DNA from: JABDBE01 sp049585795
GTDB lineage: Bacteria > Acidobacteriota > Terriglobia > Terriglobales > Acidobacteriaceae
Assembly (NCBI GenBank): GCA_049585795.1
Contig: JBAVAQ010000021.1
Coordinates: 124,001-188,000 of the forward strand
DNA: 64,000 bases
Reading direction: 5' to 3'
The position numbers were made by a program, and so were the translations under genes. This document shows positions 1-7,802 of the stretch, in pieces. How positions within the stretch are numbered: position 1 is the first letter of the stretch; every line of letters starts with the position of its first letter. The notes beneath the pieces are model-generated. The model was not told the origin of the DNA. It made no database searches and saw nothing but the letters and a program-made list of their open reading frames with translations.

Positions 1-40
1 CCTGGAAATCCTCTTGGTGCAGACGGATATCGATAAACCG

Positions 41-73
41 GTGGTCAGTTGTCAGTTCCCGGTTCTTAGTTTG
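41..73 (+). repeat. Dispersed repeat R1, solitary copy
   Basis: Contains CAGTTCCCGGTTCTTAGTT, nearly identical to the two inverted copies that frame the four-helix-bundle gene at 37208-37245 and 37645-37677. It sits just before the VOC gene. Bases 1-36 may be the tail of an upstream gene (frame 1 is open to a TAA at 34-36), but that is too short to identify. Confidence 0.6.
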
Positions 74-84
74 AAGGAGAATCA

Positions 85-459
85 ATGCTGAGTTCGAACA
101 AAATTGTCGCCTTCGTTCCGCCGATGGATCCCGAAAAGGCGAGGGCGTTCTACGAGGGAGTTTTGGAACTTCGTTTCGTCAAAGATGACGGTTTTGCTCT
201 CGTGCTGGATGCGAACGGGATCATGGTGCGGGTCGCGAAAGCTCCAGAATTCAAGCCCGCACCGTTCACGATTCTAGGATGGCAAGTTTCAGGCATCGAG
301 AAATTGGTTGCCGCACTCCACGAAAAAGGAGTTCATTTCGAGACACTTGGTTTTCTGCAGCAAGACAAGTTGGGCATTTGGACCGCTCCCAGCGGCGACA
401 AGGTGGCATGGTTCAAAGATCCCGACGGGAATGTTCTGTCGATCAGCGAACACGTTTAG
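85..459 (+). CDS. VOC family protein (glyoxalase/bleomycin-resistance/dioxygenase fold)
   Basis: A 124-residue single-domain VOC protein. The N-terminal stretch (about residues 9-30) has the usual paired beta-alpha pattern with a PMDPEKARAFYEGVLEL segment, and the C-terminus has the family-typical FKDPDGNVLSISE motif at about 111-121. VOC proteins bind a metal and act as lyases, dioxygenases or small-molecule binding proteins; nothing here fixes the substrate. The start is supported by a GAAGGAG ribosome binding site at 73-79. It stands alone, followed by a dispersed repeat rather than an operon partner. Confidence 0.85.
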   Translation: MLSSNKIVAFVPPMDPEKARAFYEGVLELRFVKDDGFALVLDANGIMVRVAKAPEFKPAPFTILGWQVSGIEKLVAALHEKGVHFETLGFLQQDKLGIWTAPSGDKVAWFKDPDGNVLSISEHV

Positions 460-502
460 AGAATTCTGTGATTTGGCGCGATGGCGTAATTGAGTTCGAA
501 AT

Positions 503-556
503 ACTCCGCGCGAGATCCCTCGGCCTGCTGGAGAAAACGCGGGCCTTCGGGATGAC
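503..556 (+). repeat. Dispersed repeat R3, copy 1
   Basis: Ends match CTCCGCGCGAGATCCCT and GGGCCTTCGGGATGAC. The same two end blocks occur in the opposite orientation at 62081-62124 with a shorter, unrelated centre. Lies in the gap after the VOC gene and is not coding. Confidence 0.6.
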
Positions 557-615
557 CAGTTTTAGGCAAGTGAAAAGCCGGGCTGCCCAACTCCGCCCGT
601 AATCCTGCCTTGGTT

Positions 616-621
616 TATAAT
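616..621 (+). promoter_or_regulatory. -10 box for the PpiD-like gene
   Basis: Perfect TATAAT in the gap before the gene starting at 658, leaving a leader of about 30 bases. No convincing -35 hexamer 17 bases upstream. Confidence 0.5.
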
Positions 622-657
622 AGTAAACTCGCCCGTGTACTCCGGAGTGATTAGACA

Positions 658-2649
658 ATGATTCGATTTTTACAAACCCCTGGCCCGATCAAGAAGGTTG
701 TTCTTGGCGGATTGCTAACCGTTATTTCTGTCCTCATGGTGATCACCTTAGTCCCCGGTTTTGGCAGCAGTGACTTCTTTGGAAGTGCGCCGGCCCGCGG
801 GGTTGTGGCTAAGGTGTCTGGAGCCGATATCACCAGCCAGGAAGTTCAGCGTCAGGCTCGGGAAATGGTGCGACAACAGTTTCCACGCGGGGGAGCGCAA
901 GCGTCGATGTTGCTGCCGTTTTTCGCCTCGCAGGCGGCTCAGCAACTGATTCAGCGGCAGGCCCTGATTGCCGAGGCCCAGCACCTCGGCTTGCGAGCGA
1001 CCGATGAGGCTGTGCGCGACGAATTGCAGCATGGCCGTTATAGCGAGACTTTTTTTCCTGGGGGCACCTTCATCGGGGAGGCTGGGTATGAGGAATTGCT
1101 GCAGCAGCACGATCTCACTGTGGCCCAGTTCGAGCAGAGCGTAAAAGAAGACATTCTGATTGATAAACTGCGCAACCTGGTGGCGGGCGGCGCCATGGTC
1201 ACGGACGCCGAGGTTCACCAGAAATTTGAGAAAGATAATACCAAGGTCAAGTTCGATTATGCCGTGCTGCGCAAGGATGACATTCTTAAAGAGCTCCATC
1301 CCACGGACTTGGAATTAAAGGCATTCTACGATCGCAACAAGGCGACTTATAACAATTCAATTCCGGAAAAACGCAAAATCAAGTATGTGCTGATTGATAC
1401 TGCGAAACTCCAGAGCGAGGCGCAAGTCAGTGAGCAGGATCTGGAGAATTATTACGATCAGCATCGCGACGAGTTTCGCGCCCCAGACCAGGTAAATGTG
1501 CGCCAGATCCTGATCAAGACTCCGCTGCCGGGCGCTGACGGCAAAGTCGACCAGAAGGGTGTAGACGAAGCACAGAAGAAGGCACAGGACGTGCTCAAGC
1601 AGTTAAAGGCTGGAGCTAAGTTCGAAGATCTGGCCAAGAAGTATTCCGAAGATCCGAGCGGCAAAGATGGAGGATCAGTCGGCTGGATCAAGCGGGGAGG
1701 CTTTCCAGTTGCCGACGTCGACAAAGCCGCGTTTTCGTTACCCAAGGGCGGAACCAGCGACGTAATCAATGCCGGCTATGCGTTCGTCATTCTTCACGTG
1801 GATGATAAGCAGGATGCGCACGTCAAAACTCTGGCGGAAGTTAAGGATCAGATCGAACCGATCATTAAGCAGCAAAAAGCTCAGGTGGCGGCTGATGCGA
1901 CTGCGAGCGCCCTGGTTTCTCAGGCGCGGACTGAGGGTCTTGACAAAGCCGCAGCCGCGAAAGGCATGCAGGTCGTGGCGACGGATTTCATCAGCCGCAC
2001 GGACTCGTTGCCCGGTATCGGGACTTCGCAGCAATTCACCGAGGCAGTTTTCAGTGCGGCCGAAAAGTCTCCGCCGGATGAGGTACAGGTGCCACAGGGC
2101 TTTGTGATATATGAGCTCGAGGCTATCAAACCGCCGGCTACGCCGACCTTCGAACAGATCCACAGCCGTGTGGAAACGGAATTCAAGAACGAACGCGCTG
2201 GAACTCTGCTGACCCAAAAGACGCAGGAACTTTCCGACCGCGCCAAGGCTGAGCATGACTTGAAGAAGGCTGCGAAAGAGCTGGGCGCGACGATGAAGAC
2301 GAGCGATTTCGTGTTGCCGGATGGGCAGGTTCCTGATATCGGTTCGATGTCTGGATCCGCCTCTGTCGCCTTCTCTCTCAAGCCGGGTGACATCAGCGGT
2401 CCGGTCGACAGCGGTAATACCGGTGTCGTCTTGCAGATTCTTGACAAGCAAGCGCCGACAGACGCCGACTTCGCCGCAAAGAAAGATCAGATCCGCGATA
2501 CCTTGGTCCAGAACAAGCAGTCGGAATTGTTCGGACTGTTCATGGCGAACCTGCGCGAGCAAATGGAGAAGTCCGGGAAGATCAAGATTAATGAGCAAGA
2601 GATGAAAGCCTTGACCAAGCAACAGTCCGAGGGAGACGAGGGCGAGTAG
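658..2649 (+). CDS. PpiD/SurA-type peptidyl-prolyl isomerase, membrane-anchored
   Basis: A 663-residue protein with PpiD layout. A single membrane segment at about residues 14-34 anchors it with the bulk in the periplasm. A SurA_N-like helical region runs to about 170. A parvulin (PPIC) domain at about 275-385 contains the VRQILIKT start, the KFEDLAKKYSEDPSGKDGG core and the GGTSDVI/GYAFVIL end. A second, more diverged parvulin-like region follows at about 470-610. Such proteins help outer-membrane and secreted proteins fold by acting as chaperone and prolyl isomerase. A CGGAG site at 642-646 precedes the ATG. Length is close to E. coli PpiD (about 620). PpiD is preferred over SurA because the N-terminus is a membrane anchor rather than a cleavable signal. 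Confidence 0.88.
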   Translation: MIRFLQTPGPIKKVVLGGLLTVISVLMVITLVPGFGSSDFFGSAPARGVVAKVSGADITSQEVQRQAREMVRQQFPRGGAQASMLLPFFASQAAQQLIQRQALIAEAQHLGLRATDEAVRDELQHGRYSETFFPGGTFIGEAGYEELLQQHDLTVAQFEQSVKEDILIDKLRNLVAGGAMVTDAEVHQKFEKDNTKVKFDYAVLRKDDILKELHPTDLELKAFYDRNKATYNNSIPEKRKIKYVLIDTAKLQSEAQVSEQDLENYYDQHRDEFRAPDQVNVRQILIKTPLPGADGKVDQKGVDEAQKKAQDVLKQLKAGAKFEDLAKKYSEDPSGKDGGSVGWIKRGGFPVADVDKAAFSLPKGGTSDVINAGYAFVILHVDDKQDAHVKTLAEVKDQIEPIIKQQKAQVAADATASALVSQARTEGLDKAAAAKGMQVVATDFISRTDSLPGIGTSQQFTEAVFSAAEKSPPDEVQVPQGFVIYELEAIKPPATPTFEQIHSRVETEFKNERAGTLLTQKTQELSDRAKAEHDLKKAAKELGATMKTSDFVLPDGQVPDIGSMSGSASVAFSLKPGDISGPVDSGNTGVVLQILDKQAPTDADFAAKKDQIRDTLVQNKQSELFGLFMANLREQMEKSGKIKINEQEMKALTKQQSEGDEGE

Positions 2650-2817
2650 CAGGTCAGCAAAGCGGAATCGCACCTCGCATATCACGGATGGCGTAATCCG
2701 TCTCCGGCGGATTGCGCGTCTTGGAAATTCTCTCAGCGAGATGTAAAGGTAGGTCGTGAAGCCAATCTCGCTGCGATCCTGACCGAAGCCCCATAATTCA
2801 GATGGAACCTTAGTCGC

Positions 2818-4350
2818 ATGACATTGCCTCGCTTGACCGGAATCTTGCTGCATCCCACCTCGCTGCCCTCGCGTGGTGGCGTTGGCGATTTCGGCCCCGC
2901 GGCCTACGAATTCCTTGATTTTCTCGCATCCGCGCGTCAGGGCCTTTGGCAAGTGCTTCCGCTGGGGCCGCCCGCGAGCGGAAATTCTCCCTATTCCTCG
3001 ACCTCGGCCTTTGCCGGCAATCCCTTGCTGATTAGCTTGGAGCGTCTGGCAGAGCGTGGCTGGATCGAGGCTTCGCAGGTCAGTGAACTTAGCAATCCCG
3101 CCGGTCCGATCGACTATGAATGCGTTCAGGAGCACAAGATTCCTCTGCTCAATCAAGCAGCGCGGAAGTTTCTGGAATCTGCTCCCGCCGCTGCAAAGTC
3201 CCGCTTCGAACAATTCTGTGCGGAAACTGAGTGGTGGCTGGAAGATTTCGTTCTCTACGACGTTCTGAGAGATCGCTATCCCACGCAGTCGTGGAACGCG
3301 TGGCCGAGCCAATTGGCGCGCCGCGACAAGGGGGCGTTGCAAACTGCCCGCGACGAATTGGCTTCAGAGATGGCTGTTGGCAGGGTTATTCAGTTCTTTT
3401 TCTATGAACAGTGGCACGCCTTGCGTTTGTACTGCGCGCAAAAATCCATCCGTGTGGTTGGAGATATTGCTATTTTTGTCGATTATGACAGCGCCGATGT
3501 ATGGGCTAATCGAGAATTGTTTCGTTTAAAGGACGATCTGAGTCCCGAAGCTGTTTCTGGTGTGCCTCCCGACGCCTTCAGCGCCACCGGCCAGCGTTGG
3601 GGAAATCCGCTTTACGACTGGAACGCCATGCGCTCAGAAGGCTACCAGTGGTGGGTGCGGAGGTTGCGTTGGGCTACCCAGACTTGTGACTTTATCCGGC
3701 TCGATCATTTTCGCGGGTTCTCGCAGTTCTGGGAAATTCCTGCCAGTGAGCCTACTGCTATCCATGGCCGTTGGGTCGACGGCCCGAAAGACGAGCTGTT
3801 TAACAAGCTGCGAGAGGAATTGGGTGGGCTACCCTTCTTTGCTGAAGACTTGGGCTATATTACACCGGACGTGATCGAATTGCGAGATCGCCATCAGATT
3901 CCGGGCATGGCTGTCCTTCAGTTTGGCTTTGGCGACCCAGGCGCACATATGTATTTGCCCCACCGCCTTAGTGCGAATCGTGTGGTCTGCACCGGCACTC
4001 ACGACAATGACACGACGCTGGGCTGGTGGAAATCGAGCGCAACCGATTACGAGCGCCGCGCTGCGACCGCTTATGTGGGACACAGCGAAGACGGAATCAA
4101 TTGGGCTTTCATCCGCGCTGCCCAGGATTCGGTTGCCAGCTTTTCTTTGGCTCCTCTGCAGGATGTGCTCGGCTTGGGAAGCGAAGCCCGTTTGAATACT
4201 CCGAGCGTAAAGAGCGGCAACTATCTTTGGCGATACCAGCCGGGCTCGCTGATGCGCGCCCTCGCCGAGCGCCTCGCGAGCCTCGCCGAGGTCACCGACC
4301 GGCTCCCGCAACCCGTTTCCGTCCCGCCAAGCGAACAATTTGTGGCTTAA
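2818..4350 (+). CDS. malQ: 4-alpha-glucanotransferase (amylomaltase)
   Basis: A 510-residue GH77 enzyme that transfers alpha-1,4-glucan segments between maltodextrins, linking maltose/glycogen breakdown to glucose release. It opens with the family hallmark GILLHPTSLPSRGGVGDFG at about residues 8-26. The catalytic nucleophile lies in DFIRLDHFRGF at about 292-302, the acid/base glutamate in FFAEDLGY at about 340-347, and the third carboxylate in GTHDNDTTLGWW at about 391-402. Length is normal for the bacterial short form (about 500). No clear ribosome binding site precedes the ATG. No other glycogen genes are adjacent; the next gene is an ABC permease 25 bases downstream. Confidence 0.95.
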   Translation: MTLPRLTGILLHPTSLPSRGGVGDFGPAAYEFLDFLASARQGLWQVLPLGPPASGNSPYSSTSAFAGNPLLISLERLAERGWIEASQVSELSNPAGPIDYECVQEHKIPLLNQAARKFLESAPAAAKSRFEQFCAETEWWLEDFVLYDVLRDRYPTQSWNAWPSQLARRDKGALQTARDELASEMAVGRVIQFFFYEQWHALRLYCAQKSIRVVGDIAIFVDYDSADVWANRELFRLKDDLSPEAVSGVPPDAFSATGQRWGNPLYDWNAMRSEGYQWWVRRLRWATQTCDFIRLDHFRGFSQFWEIPASEPTAIHGRWVDGPKDELFNKLREELGGLPFFAEDLGYITPDVIELRDRHQIPGMAVLQFGFGDPGAHMYLPHRLSANRVVCTGTHDNDTTLGWWKSSATDYERRAATAYVGHSEDGINWAFIRAAQDSVASFSLAPLQDVLGLGSEARLNTPSVKSGNYLWRYQPGSLMRALAERLASLAEVTDRLPQPVSVPPSEQFVA

Positions 4351-4364
4351 TCTGCACCGGTTTG

Positions 4365-4370
4365 TATAGT
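4365..4370 (+). promoter_or_regulatory. -10 box directly before the ABC permease start
   Basis: TATAGT followed by only five bases and then ATG at 4376; no ribosome binding site is visible. The spacing would place the transcript start at or next to the ATG (leaderless). Confidence 0.4.
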
Positions 4371-4375
4371 GCGAC

Positions 4376-6133
4376 ATGATGAAAAAAGCCGCTGGGCTCC
4401 GAACGATGTCTCCGCTTCGTCTGTGGTCTCTCATGCCGCAGCTCGAGACGTCGCATTTGCCTGACGTGCTGATGTTTGCAGTAGCCATTGCCCTGTTCTA
4501 TGGCGTTCTGGTGGTTGCACGAACCTGGCTCGGCCCGTTTACGCCCTCAGTTGAGATTTCGCAAAGTCCGCTGGCGCTTCCTGCCTACGCCGGCTTGTCG
4601 TTGTTGCGCATAACGCTGGCGTACGGGTTGAGCCTGGCGTTTACCCTCGTCTACGGCTACATCGCGGCCTACAATCCGAGGGCTGAGCGTTTCATGATCC
4701 CGCTGTTGGATGTTCTGCAGTCGATCCCCGTGCTGAGTTTTTTGCCTGGTGTCATGCTGGCCATGGTCGCGCTGTTTCCCAGCCGACAGTTGGGCGTCGA
4801 ATTGGGAGCCATCCTTCTTATTTTTACCGGACAAGTCTGGAATATGGCGTTTAGTTTTTACGCCTCGTTGAAGAGCATTCCACGTGAGATGCGCGAAGCG
4901 GCTAGGGTTTACGGATTCAGTTGGTGGCAACGCTTCACGGAAATGGAGCTGCCCTTCGCTGCGATAGGCTTGGTATGGAACTCGATGATGTCGGTGGCCG
5001 GCGGATGGTTCGCTCTAATGGCTTGCGAGATGTTTGTTCTTGGCTCCCGCGATTTTCGTTTGCCGGGGCTTGGCTCTTATCTGCAAACGGCCGCCAGCGC
5101 CGGAGATACGCGATCGATTCTGTTGGGCGTCTTCACCATGATCGCTGTGATCGTGTTGCTCGATCAATTCGTATGGCGCCCGGTAATTGCATGGGCAGAG
5201 AAGTTCAAGGTAGAACAAGTGGAAAGCGCCGAGGTGCCCCACTCTTGGGTTCTCGATCTGGTACAGCATTCGCGCAGTCTGGCTCAGCTGCGACAAAAAG
5301 CCATCTTTCCACTCCGCGAGTCACTCATGTCGTATTTTTCTCGACGACACCGGGCCGAACCCGTCGCCGGCGCGGGTCCGCGATGGAGGACATGGCTGCT
5401 CGGCATACTGGGCATTGGCGCATTGGGCCTGACGGGATACGCGGTGGTTCGAGTTGCAATTTTGCTAACTGGACTCAATCACACTGAGGTCACCGAGTTG
5501 GGACGAGGCCTCGGAGCTACGTTTCTCCGCGTCATTGCCGCTCTCATAATTGGTGCCGCGTGGACGATTCCCGTAGGCGTCAAGATTGGGTTCAGCCCGC
5601 GTCTGGCGCGTGTGGCGCAACCACTGGCTCAGATCGCTGCATCGGTCCCTGCGAACGCGTTTTTTCCAGTCATTCTGCTGATCCTAATTCGTCTCGGCGG
5701 AGGACTTGGCATCGGCTCCATCCTGCTGCTCTTGCTCGGAACCCAGTGGTACATTCTATTCAATGTGATTGCCGGTGCGATGGCGATTCCCACGGACCTG
5801 AAGGAAGTGTGCTCGGTATGCCGCATCAGTGGACTAGAACGCTGGCGAAAGTTGATCCTTCCCGGAATCTTTCCTTATCTTTTGACCGGCATGGTCACTG
5901 CATCCGGCGGGGCTTGGAACGCGAGCATTGTCGCAGAGTATTTTCATTTTAAGGGCCAGACATTTTCTACTGTGGGTCTGGGTTCCACAATTAGCCAGGC
6001 AACCGACAGCGGAAATTACGACCTGCTGATCGCAGCCACGATCGTGATGGCAGCCATGGTCGTCACCGTGAACCGCCTGGTTTGGCGGCGTCTTTACAGG
6101 CTCGGCGAAACCCGCTTCCGTCTGGAAAGCTAG
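4376..6133 (+). CDS. ABC transporter permease, two fused permease domains
   Basis: A 585-residue integral membrane protein holding two BPD_transp_1 (SsuC/TauC-like) permease domains in tandem, about residues 75-275 and 365-575, separated by a charged loop at about 285-340. Each half carries an EAA-type loop for the ATPase: REMREAARVYGFSWWQRF near 165-182 and TDLKEVCSVCRISGLERWRK near 474-493. The fusion resembles permeases of the nitrate/sulfonate/taurine importer class. No ATPase or binding protein gene lies in the window, so the substrate is unknown. In-frame ATGs at 4406 and 4433 are alternative starts; 4376 is kept because a -10-like box lies just before it. Confidence 0.82.
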   Translation: MMKKAAGLRTMSPLRLWSLMPQLETSHLPDVLMFAVAIALFYGVLVVARTWLGPFTPSVEISQSPLALPAYAGLSLLRITLAYGLSLAFTLVYGYIAAYNPRAERFMIPLLDVLQSIPVLSFLPGVMLAMVALFPSRQLGVELGAILLIFTGQVWNMAFSFYASLKSIPREMREAARVYGFSWWQRFTEMELPFAAIGLVWNSMMSVAGGWFALMACEMFVLGSRDFRLPGLGSYLQTAASAGDTRSILLGVFTMIAVIVLLDQFVWRPVIAWAEKFKVEQVESAEVPHSWVLDLVQHSRSLAQLRQKAIFPLRESLMSYFSRRHRAEPVAGAGPRWRTWLLGILGIGALGLTGYAVVRVAILLTGLNHTEVTELGRGLGATFLRVIAALIIGAAWTIPVGVKIGFSPRLARVAQPLAQIAASVPANAFFPVILLILIRLGGGLGIGSILLLLLGTQWYILFNVIAGAMAIPTDLKEVCSVCRISGLERWRKLILPGIFPYLLTGMVTASGGAWNASIVAEYFHFKGQTFSTVGLGSTISQATDSGNYDLLIAATIVMAAMVVTVNRLVWRRLYRLGETRFRLES

Positions 6134-6135
6134 AC

Positions 6136-6163
6136 AAAAAGGCCGGGATCTTTCGACCCCGGC
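6136..6163 (-). terminator. Rho-independent terminator for the XRE regulator gene (possibly bidirectional)
   Basis: A nine-base-pair stem with one mismatch (6142-6150 with 6155-6163, loop TTTC) is followed on the minus strand by a run of five T (complement of AAAAA at 6136-6140). It lies between the converging ABC permease and XRE genes. Confidence 0.55.
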
Positions 6164-6282
6164 TGCAGTTGGCTGGTCGCCCGGAAAAATTGAGGTGTTT
6201 GCGCGGCGTGAGCGAAGCGGGGGTCGCGCCGAAATCCTGAGCGCAGCGAAGGATCTCCGATCAGCACACAGCAACTTTCTCC

Positions 6283-6822
6283 TTATGCGCTTCTCCGCGG
6301 GCGCACGGTCAAATCCCGGACCTGCGTCAGGATGCTCGACATCTGCATGCCGTTCAACTGGTTTACAAAAGGCAGAATTTCCGCGATGAACTGATCCTGC
6401 ATGAGTTCGCGGACTTCTTCCTGCCGATTGCGCTCACCGCCTCGCAGCAGATCCGGCACCGTGACCTCGAGCGCACGCGCCAACCGCTCCAGAGATGACA
6501 GTGTGGGAGTTGCTTTCTCGTTTTCGATCTTGGAAACGTAAGTTCGCGGCACGGACATACGCGCCGCCAATTGACGTTGGCTGAGTCCATTGCGCAGACG
6601 CATCGACCGGATCGACGCCGCCAGGTGCAAGTGCCCGCGCCCGTGGCCGTTGGTTGGCATCATCTGCGGCGGAGGGGGCGCCGCGATGACTTCGGGCTCG
6701 TCCTCATCCAACGAGGCGTGACAACGGCGGCAAAGATCGTTGCTGGTACGAAATTGAACCAGCAGGCATTTGTCACAACGGACGACTTCCCTGGAATCTA
6801 CTGGGGCAAGAGTGGTGGCCAT
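6283..6822 (-). CDS. XRE-family transcriptional regulator with N-terminal zinc ribbon
   Basis: A 179-residue protein. The N-terminus has two CxxC pairs (C16/C19 and C31/C34) that should bind one zinc. A proline-rich linker at about 49-60 leads to a Cro/C1-type helix-turn-helix at about 70-125, with the IRSMRLRNGLSQRQLAARM core and VPRTYVSKIENEK recognition region. The C-terminal 50 residues are helical and may mediate dimerisation. It likely binds DNA as a regulator; targets are unknown. The gene is divergent from the HD-hydrolase gene across a 336-base gap. Confidence 0.85.
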   Translation of the reverse strand: MATTLAPVDSREVVRCDKCLLVQFRTSNDLCRRCHASLDEDEPEVIAAPPPPQMMPTNGHGRGHLHLAASIRSMRLRNGLSQRQLAARMSVPRTYVSKIENEKATPTLSSLERLARALEVTVPDLLRGGERNRQEEVRELMQDQFIAEILPFVNQLNGMQMSSILTQVRDLTVRPRRSA

Positions 6823-7158
6823 CTAAGGTGTGGGAGGGCCAGAGCGGGCTTCTCCTGGAACCGCGCGAACCAAACTCGATACGGTTCCCAACCTGCAGCG
6901 TAATCTGCGGTACAACCCCTGTGGATGTCAAGAAGAATCTGAAAAAGAAAACTCGAAGTATCATGGAAGTATGATGTTAGGGGAAAAAATAAAACTGATC
7001 AAAGCAACTTCTTGGGCACACTGCTTGCGAGCAATGTGGAAGGGCACGGTTTCAGCCGTGCCGCAAGAGTCCAATAAATACGTGGGCGTTAGCCCCTGCG
7101 GTTGGGATGTTGTGCGGAATTGCACGCGAGCAAATGATCTAAGCACGCTAGGAGCAAG
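6823..7158. other. Intergenic region between divergent XRE and HD genes
   Basis: No convincing gene. It should hold both divergent promoters. The first half is AT-rich (about 6940-7005) and the second half contains hairpin repeat R6 at 7042-7062. Confidence 0.5.
7042..7062. repeat. Hairpin repeat R6, copy 1
   Basis: Perfect seven-base-pair stem GGCACGG/CCGTGCC with a TTTCAG loop. A related hairpin with a similar TTCAG-type centre (in the opposite orientation) is at 21074-21094. Confidence 0.5.
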
Positions 7159-7752
7159 ATGACGATTGATCGCGAGACTGCCTGGTGTTTACTAACTGAG
7201 TTCACCAAGTCAGAAAGTTTGCGGAGACATGCTTTGTCGGTCGAGGCGTGCATGCGAGCGTACGCTCGAAAACTTGCGGCTGGTTCTACCCAAGACGAAG
7301 AGCTCTGGGGTGTTGTCGGTCTTCTTCACGACTTCGATTACGAGAAATATCCCAGCCTGGAGGACCATCCCTACAAAGGCAACGAGATTCTGAAAGAGCG
7401 TGGTTATCCCGACGAAATCCGTCGCGCAATCATGTCCCATGCCGAATACACCGGTGTGACCCGTGACTCTCCGATGGAAAAAGCGCTCTTCGCCTGCGAC
7501 GAACTGGCTGGATTCATCACCGCAGTCGCGCTCATCAAACCGGGGAAATGTTTAGCGGAAGTAGATGCCAAATCCGTGCGAAAAAGAATGAAAGATAAAG
7601 CTTTCGCGCGCAAGGTCAATCGCGAAGACATCGTAAATGGTGCCGCAGCTTTGGGCGTCGATCTCGAAGAGCACATCACATTCTGCATCGAAGCTCTCAA
7701 ACCAATCGCAGCTGAGTTGGGCCTCGACGGAAGTGCTGCAAAGAGCGCCTGA
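7159..7752 (+). CDS. HD-domain (HDIG-type) hydrolase
   Basis: A 197-residue HD-superfamily protein. Expected metal-site residues are visible: H in LRRHALSVE near residue 24, the HD pair in GLLHDFDY near 57-58, H in RAIMSHAEY near 95, and a late D in FACDELAGF near 113. HD proteins of this size are metal-dependent phosphohydrolases acting on nucleotides or related phosphates; the substrate is not evident. The start is supported by an AGGAG at 7150-7154. It is followed by hairpin repeat R5 and then the convergent hutH. Confidence 0.85.
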   Translation: MTIDRETAWCLLTEFTKSESLRRHALSVEACMRAYARKLAAGSTQDEELWGVVGLLHDFDYEKYPSLEDHPYKGNEILKERGYPDEIRRAIMSHAEYTGVTRDSPMEKALFACDELAGFITAVALIKPGKCLAEVDAKSVRKRMKDKAFARKVNREDIVNGAAALGVDLEEHITFCIEALKPIAAELGLDGSAAKSA

Positions 7753-7755
7753 AAC

Positions 7756-7797
7756 CACGTGGGGAAAGCCGTCCCCGCCCGTCCAGCCGTCGAGATC
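7756..7797. repeat. Dispersed hairpin repeat R5, copy 1
   Basis: Begins CACGTGGGGAAAGCCGTCCC and continues to GTCCAGCCG. Related copies at 26577-26626 (opposite orientation) and 62758-62803. It lies between the convergent HD and hutH genes, so it could also act as a transcription end. Confidence 0.55.
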
Positions 7798-7802
7798 CTC
7801 CG

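Noticed and set aside
1738..3342. 534-residue open frame on the minus strand
   Set aside because: Lies across the PpiD-like gene and malQ in antisense; composition is that of a GC-rich shadow frame.
6209..6256. Possible third copy of repeat R3
   Set aside because: Only short pieces (GGATCTCC and a GAGCGAAGCGGGG-type segment) resemble R3; it may be another dispersed family, so it is not listed as a copy.
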